Shown in pieces: positions 12,601 to 21,640 of a stretch of 64,000 bases of DNA. This DNA is from Trachythela sp. YZ-2020. Lineage: Eukaryota > Cnidaria > Anthozoa > Malacalcyonacea > Clavulariidae. The position numbers and the translations under genes were made by a program. Every line of letters starts with the position of its first letter. Within the stretch, counting starts at the first letter, position 1. The stretch lies in contig JADLSH010000091.1 in NCBI GenBank assembly GCA_016169945.1, positions 1,240,001 to 1,304,000 on the forward strand, read 5' to 3'. Under the pieces are notes generated by a model. It saw only the letters and a program-made list of their open reading frames with translations. It did no database searches and was not told the DNA's origin.

Positions 12601-15600
12601 CATTCGTACAAATACATCTGGCTAAGTACACTACTACATACAACTATAGTTTTTTATAAAATATTAACAGAGATATGGATATATTTAATAATTTAATAAC
12701 AGTTTTTCGAAAGTAGCAGCAAACCACTCGGTAAACAAGCTGCTAGTTCAATTTATTTCCTAAGTCATTTTTTGTTTACTCTTAAATTACTTAATAAACA
12801 AAGGCAAACTACGAAATTATTTAAAAATGCGTAAGGGTGTGTCTTTGCTTTAAATGTTTTAAGAAAGTTTAAAATTCCTTTTGGCTTATTACAGGTGAAT
12901 TTTGTAGCCTTTCGTATACTCAGTACACAAACAATTCTCAGCGACTACAGTTGCGAGTGTAAAACTTTGTAAAAATTTACCTTATTTTTCAATTTAGGCA
13001 AACCAAACTTGATCACAGAAGGCTATTCCTTTTTTTGTGTTCGTAGTTGTTATTTTCTCAGAACAGTAATAATTGAAAATACTATCATGCATTCGGTGTG
13101 AAAATTTTTAAAAGATTGAAATTAAACGACATCGTAAAACAACTAGATTACTAAAACAACTCACAAACGTCTTTCCTTTAGACTCTAGCAATTCAATTCA
13201 GCAGAAAGAACACTTCATGTGAATTGAGTTGAATGAAATGAGGACAATATTGAACGTAAATACGTGGAAAACATACTAAACGTTAAGGTGGCTCCCTACA
13301 GTTCTGTAAAACTATGTGTAATTTTCAGTAATTTTCGCTTTCAACCAAATTTATATTAGATACACTTATGACAGGGCAAAATGAACATTTCCACGAATGT
13401 CAAGAGGTCTTGGGCTGTCCATTTATGGACAAACAGGAATAGTGTTGCTGTTGCTATGGCAACCATAGTGTCTTATCTTTTGCGCTTATATTGTCTAATT
13501 TCAGATTGAATCGAAATTATCTTCTTTTTTCCTTCGGCCATTTTTTTGAAAACATTTTTGGAAGATTTATGGTCCACAAAGGAATAACATATCAAAATTT
13601 GAAGGGTAGTTTACAAATAAGTTTTCGAGATATTTTGGAATTTCAATTACAGAGAAACCTATTTGTAGAATTTTTCTTGCCTTGTTTAACATTTGTGCAA
13701 AGTTTTAAAAATTTTCACCGAAGGAAACACGAGAAAAACAGCTCGAAATTCCAGTTGAAGTTGCCGACGTCAAAAAAAAATCGACTCGATATGATCGCAT
13801 TTTGCGCATGCGCGTGAACAACACGAATTGAAACAAAATCAAACGAGTGTATAGTTTTGTGCTTGGTTCTTTGTTGTTTCTTTTTATTCCGATTTCTTGG
13901 CTTGTGCCAAATATTCTTTACTTTTGAGATGAAAATACATGATTAATTACCATGGAAATAGAAATACTAGTAATCCAACGTCTCTTCAATTTGTTTTGGT
14001 TGTTAATATCCATATCGGTGTGACAACTTTTCAGAACATTCAAACAACATGTATTTTTCATTATTATTTATTTAAAAGAATTCATGGCTTCTGATTGGCT
14101 AATAGCCATGTGTGAAATCGTCATGTCCAACGAGTGACGTCATAACATGGGATACGACTTTTTCATCCACGTTAAGGCGTCATAATCCTTAATCTGGTTT
14201 TACTTGTGATCTGTGCCTATTTAAAGAAAATATTCAAACGTGTCTCTCGTCAAGAGCGATTTCGTTCTGACAAAACACTTGTCGACAAAGATCGATATCA
14301 CTTGCCGTCGTTTTTTCCGATTTATTCTACACCGTCCTTTTTAAATACTTTTAAATTAACCACTGATCTTGTATATTCTTGTATTTGTAAGAAATATCAC
14401 TGCCGTGGCAAGTAAAACGAAGTTTTCAGCTCACAAAATGCAATAGAACTTTAGCGAAACTTTCTCAATGCTTTCTTGCACTCCCTCGGGGACGTTTTCT
14501 TTTAATATTTGCCACTATTAAGGGGATTCATAAATCAATTTCTTGCTGAAAACATCCAGCCTATCCCTCTTTCGTAAAATTTTAAGTAAAATAGGACATT
14601 TTAAAATCGCCATTTATTTGTGAAAAATTTGATTTTTCACAAATTGATTAAAATTTTTCTTGACACTTGCCAGGAGGTTGCGCATGCGCAGTAAAGCGTG
14701 TGAATATTCCACGCGCGGAACGCGAGAATGACGCCTAACTATAGCGATTCGTAGAAATCGTGTTTCAAATTCCACTAACTGTAGCGAGCCACCTTAATAT
14801 TAAATTCAGGAGACCACAGACATCGCAAATTTTCCAATTTATATAAAGCGTGCTGGCAACTCTCCCAAGCACTCTTGTTTCTTAGATTTCTTCCTCACTC
14901 AGTGTATTTCAATGTATGTAAATACATTTTCAATGTATTTGGGACTTATATAGCGGGGTAAAGGTGACAAAATATTTTTCTGACAAATAGTCGGTGTTTT
15001 TAGAACCGAACGTATATGATGAGAATCTTGAGAGAAAGAAGGGAAACGATTGAAAGACTTAAACTATTGGTAAGTAGTCGTGAATTATCGTGAATTGTAA
15101 AACGAATACATTGTTAAGGAAATATCTAATTGTGACCAGTGATTTTCTCTGCTCATGTTCTCTTAGTCTTGATAAAATCCCCAATTTCTAGGCCTGTTTC
15201 TAAATTGAAATTGTTAACAAGTATACTTAACCGACTTTAATTTGGGGATTTGGTGGACAGTCCTGGAACAATAGAGTAAAAGACACAGAGACACTTGAAA
15301 TCTATAAGACTGTATATTCTAGTACAACGGGAAAAGTTGAAGGTCGTGAGTTGGGACCGTGATTTTTATGTTTAGTTCCATGACAATATGAAAATGTTGT
15401 ATAGTTTTCTTTGTTAAGACGTCCAGACCCAAAAATTTCCTTTTACATTTGAAAGTTCCAGGAATGACAAAAATTGAGTTTCTTTTCATTTTACCGTATA
15501 CCCAAATAATTGCTGAATATTGCCATCAAAATCACGCCATCATATAAGTGCCTTACTCGGGTACGACAAACCGTAATGTGCCCTTTATAATTATACCCGT

Positions 15601-18032
15601 GAATCTTGATTGTATAATTTGGCGAATTCTAACCGAATATTTCTATAAACTGAAAAAGGTCGAAACATTTTTCTCTTTTATTATATTTTACTTTTTGGCC
15701 AAAACTTTTCTACATTTTCAGTTCATCTTAAACCTCAATTAATTACTTCGTCGCATAGACGAAGTATCAAAATTCCAGAGTACCTGTTTCTATTTAACAA
15801 TTAGACAACGAGTCCGAGTTGTCTATGAGCGAATAGTCAACGAAGGCGAAGCCTGAGTCGACTATTCGCTCATAGACAACGAGGACGAGTTGTCTAATTG
15901 TTTTAGTATACACCTTGTATAGATATATTAATTTCGAGAAAATAATCCATACACCGTGTAATTTTTAAAATAATTTAATTCAGTTGTGTTATTTAACCAC
16001 TCGTGAGCGGCAAGTAAAAGCAGATTTATTAATAAAATACGGTTTCTATTTCGTTCCTTGCCATTAAAAATCTTCATGCCATATTTTGTGGCCTTTTTAG
16101 TTTTCTCAGGGGTAGAATTTTCTATCAAACTCTCCAAAAATTCCTCCGAAACGTCTGCAAAACGAGAGTTTACTGCCATATTTTTTCAGGTTTGTTTTCA
16201 TTTTTCCCAAACGTTGTCCATCACGAATGGTCAACGGTTGAGTAGCCAATCAGAATGTAGGATTTGTAATGGACAATGGTTGGGTGTATACTAATTCCGT
16301 ATAGTCGGTGTCACAAAATGGGATTTCCACATCACTCAAACAAGACGCAATTTTCTTGCTTTCTTGTGCATCTAGGGGTTATTAGGGCCTTCAACAATGT
16401 ACTTGTGTTTCTTTGTAGATAAATGTAGGGTAAATTATGTAACTCAATATATGTTAAACGCCAGCGGAGAGGTATTATACTTGAAAAGACATATACCTTC
16501 GATAATATAGCACCCAGAATTTGCGTGCGAAAGAAGGGCCTTCAATAATATTGCATTATTGCTGCTGTTTTAAAATTATGTCATTTTACCGACGATTACT
16601 TCAAACGATGTCCAAATGTGCTATTTTTTGAAATGATGTGAAAGATCTAAATACCGTAATGTTATTTGTGAAATACACATAAGATTTGAATACCATCGCC
16701 AACTTCCGGCTCTTAATTTTGAACAACCAAACAATTAGAATAAATGAGGGTTGTGCCTATTGAGATATAAACAAAATCTCGACGTTTCGAGCTAAAGCCC
16801 TTCGTCAGGAGAAATTAGTAGACAGATAAACACATTACATCAGCTTTTATAGAACGCTATAAAAGCTGTCACGTGAACAAAAAATTAACCAATGAAAATA
16901 AAGTAGTCATAACAATCATAACAAAATAGAATTAATATGTAAAGATATAGACTGCGTGCAGGCTTCGGCCCGATTATAGGGTCGAAGGCCTGCGCACAGG
17001 CGTTACACTTATCAAAGCGCTATAAATGTCGTACAAGGGAAGGGAAGAGGGGATATAGAGGAAAGTATATAAGAAGTATTTAAGAGAAAAGAATGAGCTA
17101 GATGAAGGAGAGGCGCTCATTGATACAATTAGAATGTTAACTTCGGCTTCAAAATCTAACAAGGCTTTTTTCGCGCCTTCGATTTTCTCGTGGGTAAGGG
17201 AAAATCTCACTTTTGCACAAGGAAAGGTGCAGAAAAGACACAAGAGAGTTTTGGAGCAAGTCTAACTGAAAACTAAATGCACCGTTAGCCTGTGGTGTTG
17301 CGAGTAATGACCATGTTTGTCCTTTTTTCAGTTGCAGGAGTCCATGAGAGAAATACAGCGACACCAAGATTTCAATAATGACCTGTTGATGCAGGTAAGT
17401 CTATATATTGTTAAAAGTTGACATTGGGCGTTGTGTTGCATTATATTGTGTTTCCTTGTTTTGTCTTGTGTTATCTTGTGAAGTTATCTTGTGTTGTGTG
17501 GTGTTGACTACGTGTATCAGTTTCAAACTGTTCCCAGTCAGCCCCATCTCTTATTGGTCCAGTGTAGCTACATGATGAAAGTGGAGTGCTAGAAGAGAAC
17601 GAGTCACACGAAATTGTAATGAAACAGATAACTGTATATTGCAGGAATCGAACTTGAGTTTCAATACAATACAATACAATGTAATGCAATGCAATGCAAT
17701 GCAATGCAATGCAATGCAATGCAATGCAATGCAATGCAATGCAATAACCCAATTACAAAAGATATTTGTATTCTTCAGATATTTGTATTCAAATTAAAGA
17801 TATTTGTATTCAGACACATGCACTGCGCTACTGTGCATTGTGTTGTGTTGTGTTGTGTTGTGTTCTCTGTTCGTTTTTGCTGCATTGTACTGTGTTTTAC
17901 AGTTTTATTAAAGTTCACCTTTTCTATCATCCTTAGGTACGTCGTGCATTACGTCCTGAACGTCGTGAATTACGTCTTGGACAAGTGGCTGGAGCCGTAT
18001 TACCTCCGCCAGGCGGTGATGTTTTTAACCAG
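502..18032 (+). CDS. Coiled-coil protein with UBAN-like segment (TNIP/ABIN-like), partial gene
   Basis: A series of short exons on one strand, each with AG acceptor and GT donor and almost all in phase 0: 502-654, 7414-7563, 8324 to about 8683, 9031-9213, 9891-9953, 15004-15069, 17332-17394 and 17937-18032. Together they give a Glu/Lys/Arg-rich protein that should form long coiled coils. The 9031-9213 exon reads like the UBAN ubiquitin-binding coiled coil (LYADNLAQERSDRERI), closest by eye to ABIN/TNIP; that family binds linear or K63 polyubiquitin in NF-kB control. The first two exons are acidic and low complexity. No start codon, stop codon or zinc finger is visible, so the gene may begin before the window and end beyond 18 kb. 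The 8324 exon end is uncertain because its donors are weak. Exon chaining is inferred; the family assignment rests on one exon. Confidence 0.55.
655..1745. other. Intron, no further gene seen
   Basis: AT-rich intronic DNA between the first exon and a MITE. Apart from the partial repeat at 807-890 I see no exon or RNA gene. Confidence 0.4.
807..890 (+). repeat. Partial MITE, same family as 32205-32411
   Basis: It starts AACCCATTAACTGGCAGTAC and continues through CCACTGATGAGTAAAAT. These are the left-arm features of the full palindrome in the P-like element. Confidence 0.6.
1746..2341. mobile_element. MITE with GGGGCCGGTTGTTCAAAAG ends
   Basis: The left end CTGGGGCCGGTTGTTCAAAA matches the right end CTTTTGAACAACTGGCCCC in reverse. 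AACAT flanks both sides (1741-1745 and 2342-2346), a likely 5-bp or longer target duplication. A strong internal inverted repeat lies at about 1795-1972 with a GATTTCCGTGCATGATTCTC core. Confidence 0.65.
2605..3030. repeat. Repeat rich in CTCTCATG / CATGAGAG words
   Basis: The motif GTCAAACG followed by GAGAGTT occurs several times in both orientations (2617, 2690, 2910, 2970, 3015). This suggests a short inverted element built round CCCCGGTCAAACG. Confidence 0.4.
3335..3995. repeat. Large inverted repeat next to an integrase relic
   Basis: The left arm (about 3335-3670, minus) and right arm (about 3820-3995, plus) share GTGTGTAATCC, AACCCGCGGCTTAA, GAAACTGGAAGTATG and GATGGCCCTTCTGAGCCACC. 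The arms read as a short Ser/Arg/Glu-rich peptide on opposite strands. The layout suggests an element end copied in inverse. Confidence 0.6.
4080..5300 (+). pseudogene. Integrase-core (rve/DDE) transposase relic
   Basis: Decayed coding DNA broken by stops and frameshifts. In order: CPRIQGRPRYAIEKSQLEFL (about 4343), an HTH-like FTWARIARLLNVSTRTL (4418), DIDPIGTILRW (4590), SLWHIDGNHKL with a catalytic Asp (about 4665), VIYLHCADNN (4755) and VARYMLHHRGI (4876). This is the pattern of a multicopy eukaryotic integrase-core family found in cnidarians and fish, related in form to IS3-like transposases. It is dead in this copy, and the third catalytic residue region is lost. Confidence 0.6.
5732..5874. 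mobile_element. Palindromic MITE
   Basis: Arms of about 44 bases: CAGTGGCGTAGCCAGCCCGC and its reverse (GCGGGCTGGCTACACTACTG), with a short AT-rich centre. Confidence 0.7.
5875..7413. other. Intron without recognised gene
   Basis: AT-rich. It contains a short near-tandem pair at about 6151-6255 (unit starting CCGCTGCATGAAA) and no convincing exon or RNA. Confidence 0.4.
7414..7563 (+). CDS. Acidic exon, copy 2 of a duplicated exon
   Basis: 150 bases, 50 codons, open, with acceptor TTCCCCTTAG and donor CAG|GTGGGA. It keeps phase 0 like its neighbours. The 3' half (ELGAMAVEQTQ) and the flanking intron match the 502-654 exon; the 5' halves have diverged. Confidence 0.5.
7603..7890. repeat. Interspersed repeat CTCATTAATAATTCATGA family, copy 1
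   Basis: It begins CAAAAACTCATTAATAATTC and contains palindromic AAAACACTCG/CGAGTGTTTTA words. The start recurs at 27726. Confidence 0.5.
8324..8683 (+). CDS. Long coiled-coil exon
   Basis: Acceptor TTTTTTAATGCAG. The frame then stays open for about 145 codons to a stop at 8761. The heptad-like run (KDEIILKLKKEKKDMSAKVE and onward to QLEENEHVMYALRHE) is a clear coiled coil. The end is placed at 8683 because GAA|GTAGAT keeps phase 0 into the next exon. Alternatives are CAT|GTAATG nearby, or a donor near 8730 that would break the phase. Confidence 0.55.
9031..9213 (+). CDS. UBAN-like exon
   Basis: 183 bases, 61 codons, phase 0 at both ends (CTATTTTAG acceptor, GAG|GTACGA donor). The middle carries the pattern Y..D/N....ER.DRER....E, followed by leucine heptads. 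This is the signature of the ubiquitin-binding coiled coil shared by ABIN, NEMO and optineurin. The usual Asp-Phe pair is Asn-Leu here, so ubiquitin binding is not assured. Confidence 0.55.
9891..9953 (+). CDS. Short charged exon, copy A
   Basis: 63 bases, 21 codons between TGTTTTTTAG and a strong GTAAGTAG donor, encoding NRAYREDLERER followed by more Glu/Lys/Arg. It is similar in sequence, splice sites and flanks to 15004-15069. Confidence 0.5.
10111..10218. repeat. Short inverted repeat
   Basis: CACTCTCCTCCGCAAAGG is answered by TCTGTGGAGGAGAGTG about 80 bases on, a hairpin inside the intron. Confidence 0.4.
10219..10810. other. Intron without recognised feature
   Basis: Ordinary AT-rich DNA. 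The frames present are short and show no domain or splice support. Confidence 0.4.
10905..11210. repeat. GC-rich tandem repeats: GCGTACGTACAGA and TGTGCGCAC arrays
   Basis: About 10905-11045 repeats a 10-14-base unit centred on GTACGTAC. About 11060-11205 repeats a unit of about 31 bases, TACTAAGAGGTGTGCGCAC plus AAGGGGTGTGCG. The array is far more GC-rich than its surroundings and full of self-complementary words. Confidence 0.75.
11440..11545. repeat. GAGGTGACGT tandem repeat
   Basis: Five or more copies of (GA)GGTGACGTACCCT / GGTGACGTTACCT in a row, with CRE-like TGACGT in most units. Confidence 0.6.
11846..11954. repeat. Hairpin MITE
   Basis: TTTCAGGAACGTAGGACTTT and AAAGTCCTACAGTACGTTCC form long inverted arms round a 40-base loop. 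Confidence 0.65.
12068..12094 (+). repeat. GGAGCAAGTCTA motif, copy
   Basis: CAGAAAGAGGGACATGGAGC followed by AAGTCTA. Matches the motif at 46511-46537 with two or three changes. Confidence 0.5.
12228..13282. repeat. Partial element with TTAACGTGGCTCCCTACA end
   Basis: The start resembles the left end of the element at 13283 (GTGGCTCCCTACA). No matching right end was found, so this may be truncated. Mostly AT-rich, no gene. Confidence 0.4.
13283..14796. mobile_element. Non-autonomous DNA transposon flanked by TTAA
   Basis: Left end TTAAGGTGGCTCCCTACAGT and right end ACTGTAGCGAGCCACCTTAA are inverted with one mismatch in 21. TTAA at each end could be the target duplication, as for piggyBac-type insertions. 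The 1.5-kb interior has no transposase that I can see; the two open frames inside lack any domain. Confidence 0.65.
15004..15069 (+). CDS. Short charged exon, copy B (duplicated, shifted frame)
   Basis: 66 bases, 22 codons (NRTYMMRILRERRETIERLK), flanked by TGTTTTTAG and GTAAGTAGTCGTG, nearly the same splice context as 9891-9953. A one-base difference near the fifth codon shifts the downstream reading compared with copy A, yet the exon stays open and in phase 0. It could be a mutually exclusive exon or a decaying duplicate. Confidence 0.4.
15745..16290. mobile_element. Repeat with long hairpin and Crypton-like fragment
   Basis: A hairpin at 15780-15905 has arms CAATTAGACAACGAGTCCGA and its reverse round CGAATAGTCAACGAAGGCG; a smaller one is TACTTCGTCGCATAGACGAAGTA. 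Towards the right end the minus strand holds the N-terminal coding piece listed separately. Outer boundaries are uncertain. Confidence 0.55.
15928..16179 (-). pseudogene. N-terminal fragment of a Crypton-like / KIAA1958-like protein
   Basis: The frame from 16179 reads MAVNSRFADVSEEFLESLIE and then TKKATKYGMKIFNG. This matches the N-terminal pattern of proteins derived from Crypton tyrosine recombinases (RFxxVSEEEIxxLxEN....TKKATKxxxxxF). After about residue 40 the similarity ends, where family genes have an intron; the donor-like GGCAAGG suggests a mutated splice site. No recombinase catalytic domain is present. Confidence 0.45.
16777..16812 (-). ncRNA. Candidate hammerhead ribozyme
   Basis: On the minus strand: TCTC, CTGACGA, AGGGC-TTTA-GCTC, GAAA, CGTC, GAGA. 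This matches the hammerhead core CUGANGA...GAAA with a 4-bp stem II, a UH cleavage triplet (GUC) and a stem I of TCTC with GAGA. Stem III would be very short (ACGU), as in retrozyme and Penelope-type ribozymes that act as dimers. Caveat: the base after CUGACGA is A, leaving an unpaired position in stem II. Confidence 0.45.
16813..17240. other. Intron, short hairpin only
   Basis: Contains CAGCTTTTATAGAACGCTATAAAAGCTG, a small palindrome beside the ribozyme-like motif. Otherwise no gene. Confidence 0.4.
17249..17266 (+). repeat. GGAGCAAGTCTA motif, copy
   Basis: TTTTGGAGCAAGTCTAAC, preceded by AGAAAAGACAC, as in the copies at 12068 and 46511. Confidence 0.45.
17332..17394 (+). CDS. Short coiled-coil exon
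   Basis: 63 bases, 21 codons (LQESMREIQRHQDFNNDLLM then Q), with a pyrimidine-rich acceptor (CCTTTTTTCAG) and perfect GTAAGT donor. Phase 0, same exon size class as 9891 and 15004. Confidence 0.5.
17666..17746. repeat. (GCAAT)n / (ACAAT)n microsatellite
   Basis: Thirteen or more pentamers in a row. The open frames through it are artefacts of the repeat. Confidence 0.9.
17840..17867. repeat. (TGTGT)n-like microsatellite
   Basis: TGTGTTG units repeated about five times. Confidence 0.7.
17937..18032 (+). CDS. Arg-rich and Pro-rich exon overlapping a repeat
   Basis: 96 bases, 32 codons, from ATCATCCTTAG to CAG|GTTTGT. The first half is Arg/Leu-rich (VRRALRPERRELRLG) and the second reads AVLPPPGGDVFNQ. 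The second half is the same sequence as a repeat just downstream (18046-18069) that leads into a (CTGT)n run, so part of this exon may come from a repeat, or the exon may be spurious. Confidence 0.35.
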
Positions 18033-18045
18033 GTTTGTGTTTCTT

Positions 18046-18071
18046 CCTCCGCCAGGAGGTTATGTTTTTCC

Positions 18072-18134
<63 letters not shown>

Positions 18135-18136
18135 TG
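18046..18136. repeat. CCTCCGCCAGGAGGTTATG repeat with (CTGT)n tail
   Basis: A CCTCCGCCAGGAGGTTATGT block is followed by about 16 CTGT units. A second CCTCCGCCAGG block sits at 18003-18026, inside the proposed exon. Confidence 0.85.
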
Positions 18137-18509
18137 GTTGAAGTTTTGGTTGAATTTGAATGAAAATTGAATCAAATATTTATAAAAGTTTGTCTTGCTT
18201 TACCCGGCTGAAAAGAACTGAATGCGTACAAATGAAGAGAATAGTTTATGCTTGTCTAACAAAGTTTAACTGCGCAAATTTTTTGCACTACTAAATAATA
18301 GTTACACTATCCAGTCTTCTTCTGATATTAGTGGATAAAACATGCACCACTGGTCTTTCGGTTCATGCCGGATTGACGATCGATTGATGAGCAAGTGTTT
18401 TTGTGTCTAATATTCATTTACCCATGCAGTAAAATTTGTCGCTTGCTCTGTTATTTCATAATAAGCTCAACTGAGCTAACGCTACGAAAAGGAAGAATGT
18501 GAGGATATT

Positions 18510-18844
18510 TAAAGTGCTACTAACCCCAAATATGATCTTTGGTGTGTACAATATTTGTGTAATTCTAAGAAGAATTGTAATATATCTTTATATAGTAAAA
18601 TACCTCATCTTGATCAGCTTTTTCACTGTTAAAGTTGCCGAATATGGTGTCATTAGATGAATTGTAAATTTGTTTTCCTTTGTTTTTTTATGCTAAAATT
18701 CACCTAATGACATCATATCCGGCAACTTTGACAGTGAATAGTCAAGAAGAGGATTTTTACTATAAAGATATATTGCATTTCTTCTTAGAATTGCCCAAAT
18801 ATTGCACATACCAAAAATAATATTGGGGTTAGTATGGCACTTTA
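18510..18844. mobile_element. Palindromic MITE
   Basis: TAAAGTGCTACTAACCCC and GGGGTTAGTATGGCACTTTA bound arms of about 150 bases. Internal matching blocks include TTGCCGAATATGGTGTCATT with AATGACATCATATCCGGCAA. Confidence 0.8.
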
Positions 18845-18969
18845 AACAATACCACATCTATATAATTGTTTCGTTTTGTGGAAAACACCACTTTATGTTG
18901 ATTTTGCAAAGCATTTTATTCCTATAAGCCTGGATCTTCATCAGCTAGTACAAAAATCTCTGGCTTTAA

Positions 18970-19090
18970 ATACCGTAAACCTCCGACTATAAGCTCAGGG
19001 CTTATGTTCGTTCGTTATATAATCATTTTTAAGGGCTTATGTACGGGCTTGTATGAGGGGCTTGTATATGGATGAACTTTTGTGTTAGTA
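18970..19090. repeat. GGGCTTATG repeat
   Basis: TACCGTAAACCTCCGACTAT is followed by several GGGCTTATG / GGGCTTGTA units, an interspersed repeat with a GCTTAT-rich tail. Confidence 0.45.
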
Positions 19091-19529
19091 ATAATTATAC
19101 AGTGAATGAAAACAATAACATTCCCTTAACAAGTAATAAAGGATCATTTTGCCTCTGTCTTGTTAAATTAAAAGCGTATGGGCTTATATATAGGTGGACT
19201 TATATTCAGACTTCTCTCCGTTCTCCTAATTGCCTCCACATATTTGATGCAATGGTTGACACTTTTCCGATGTTCGCATGGGCTTCAAGTCTTGATTTTC
19301 GATCGCTATTACATAAAATTAAGATTTAAGCACATGAATAATTGCATGGATTCTCGACAGTCAACATAAAAAAATGTCAACAGTAATTGATCAGACTATT
19401 AAATCAAACAGACCAAACAGACGTGAGATCCCCACTTCGAGAGTTGCCTGCGAAAGAGGCTATATACATACATGGACAAATGTTGGTGAATTACTTCAAA
19501 ATAAACACCCACTCAATGCCAACATGAAT

Positions 19530-19965
19530 TGCCATCGTAATATGATGATGATAATAATCTTTAATGAGGAAACTTTGTCACTAAAGTTATTTTCACAAAG
19601 GTCCTATAGAGGTCACTATACATACAATAAACATACCTAAATATGTGTAACTAAAAATAAGTAAAAGTAAGTCTAAGTTAAAAGTTTAGAGAATAGATTT
19701 ATCTTAAAAGTCGCTAATGTGGGAGCATTCCTTATTTCACTGTCTAGTTTATTCCAGTCTTTAATAACTTGGTGATTCGTTGTTTTCCCCAGTTGCGTTT
19801 AACCTTAGGTAGCCTTAGTGTGTCCTTATTTCGGGTGTTATAGCTATGAATCTGACTACGTCTAACAATGTCTAAAGAATGTTCCGTGAGACCATTAACG
19901 CACTTGTAGATATAAATGCAGCGATGGTAAGTCCTGCGACGTTCTAAATCGAGCCACTTCGAGCC
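19530..19965 (-). pseudogene. LINE reverse transcriptase C-terminal remnant
   Basis: The minus strand reads SKWLDLERRRTYHRCIYIYK, then SYNTRNKDTLRLPKVKRNWGK, then after a frameshift DWNKLDSEIRNAPTLATFK. This RRR...YK.VNGL, YNTRNK..LRLP, WN.L.......L..FK pattern is the 3' end of CR1/jockey-type LINE proteins. The copy is truncated 5' and broken. Confidence 0.7.
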
Positions 19966-20360
19966 GGTTTAAACATTATTTTTGTTAAATTAGCCTACTA
20001 TTGGCCACGTATGGAGTCAACTCTGCATTTACATGTTTACGCATTAATGAAGATTAGAGAACTTGCCGCAACTTCTCTGTGAAACTTATTTCCATCCAGT
20101 CGTTTTCTTCAGAGATTGCACAGCCTCTGCGTTTGAGGCGGCCATATACTGTATGTATTTTCAAATCACCAAACAAAATGTTATAATTTGCCCTCGTGCG
20201 TTTAGTTAGTCTTCACTCCATGCAACCACGCGTCACAGAATAATGCACGCGTGATCGATCCGCCTGATCGATCCGCGTGATCGTGAGAATTCCCAAGATG
20301 CAACTTGGCCAGGGATGGCAAAGACCGTTTACGAAAGGGAAAATTGCGGCGGCGAGATAT

Positions 20361-20737
20361 TAGGGACCTTAAGATCTACGACGACGCGGCAGTCGACAAC
20401 GCGATATAAATATGTGAATATAAAGAGACCGTGATTGAACAACGTTCTTGTTTTAGCTCACAGCTTTTTATTCATGACTTTTAAAACGTTTCAACTGCAG
20501 TTATCGACTACAATGCAGGCTGTAAAAACAAACGTGAAATGCAGCTATTCATCCTCCTGACTTGCCGTCGTCCTGAGGACGTAAAAATGCTCTAGTTGGC
20601 GTCGTGAACAAGACAGAGACAACGTCGAGAATTCTCTTGGGACTACAAGTTTTTCCATTGCTTTATTACAAGCGAAAAACTTCATTGTTAGAAGAGCCGC
20701 GTCGTCGACGTTGGCGTTGTAGATCTTAAGCTCCCTA
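20361..20737. mobile_element. MITE with TAGGGACCTTAAGATCTACG ends
   Basis: The right end GTAGATCTTAAGCTCCCTA is the reverse of the left. The interior is CGACG-rich and has no ORF. Confidence 0.75.
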
Positions 20738-20810
20738 TTCGGAGGTGTACGGTAATTCCAGATGGTTTCTTGTCTTCTTGACGGTAGCGTTCCAGTTGTT
20801 TAGCCAGCAG

Positions 20811-21640
20811 GGGCCGGTTGTATAAAACTCTTAACTACTTTTTAACTACCCGTTTTGTAGTTGTTAACTTTAACCACATAGTTAAGTCGGTTGTATAAAA
20901 ATGTAGTTAGCGTAAACTGCAGTTAACACGTAGTTAAAGTAACTATGCTCTAGGGTGTGGTTAACTTCCCAAAACGTAGTTAAATATGCCGTTTTGTAGG
21001 AGTGATGAACTTTAACCAGTAAGATAATACTAAAAGCAACGCTTACCGAGGGTTTTCAATTGTCATCTTCTCTAGAAAGGTTTCTCTGATACTCGTGAAC
21101 TTTTAAAACGCTATAATACCCATAACAAAGAAAAACAATGTCGTTTTTACCAAAGAACTGCAGTTTGACTTTCATGGTAAATACGCCTTTTTCGTAGACT
21201 TTATTGGTCTTTATGTCTTGTTTTCTTGTATATATTTTCAATATTTTGAATCAAAATACCGCCATTTTTTGTAAATACGAGTCCGCAGTCGTATTCAAAA
21301 TGCTTGTCAGCGGCTGCTAATCAATGATTACTTTATGTTATTTTATGTTTAATCACCCCACGCGCAGTTATAATGATAATAATGATAATGATTTATTTAA
21401 TGTCGACTACACAGGGTGTGGTTGCCCAATTCACCCGAGCCAGAGGCTCATGATACACGTGCTCGACAGCTAAGGCCTAAGGGTTAGTTTAGTTAACGTG
21501 TGATTAGTTAACTACCCAACTAATTACGCTTTGTGCAACGCAGTTAAGTCATGTAATTAACTAATTACAGTTAAGGATTTAACTACGGTAGTTAACGCTA
21601 ACTATAGTTAACTTCAACTACATTTATGAGATATAAAACT
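20811..21640. repeat. GTTAACTAC-rich repeat region
   Basis: Starts GGGGCCGGTTGTATAAAACT, like the end of the 1746 MITE. Both flanks contain many GTAGTTAA / TTAACTAC words in opposite orientations, and the centre has an unrelated AATGATAAT segment. Probably a MITE with a nested insertion. Confidence 0.5.

Noticed and set aside
17471..17752. Minus-strand frame with ALHCI repeats
   Set aside because: The same microsatellite read on the other strand.
17689..18141. 150-codon frame with MQCNAMQCN repeats
   Set aside because: It is a reading of the (GCAAT)n microsatellite and the (CTGT)n run, not a gene.
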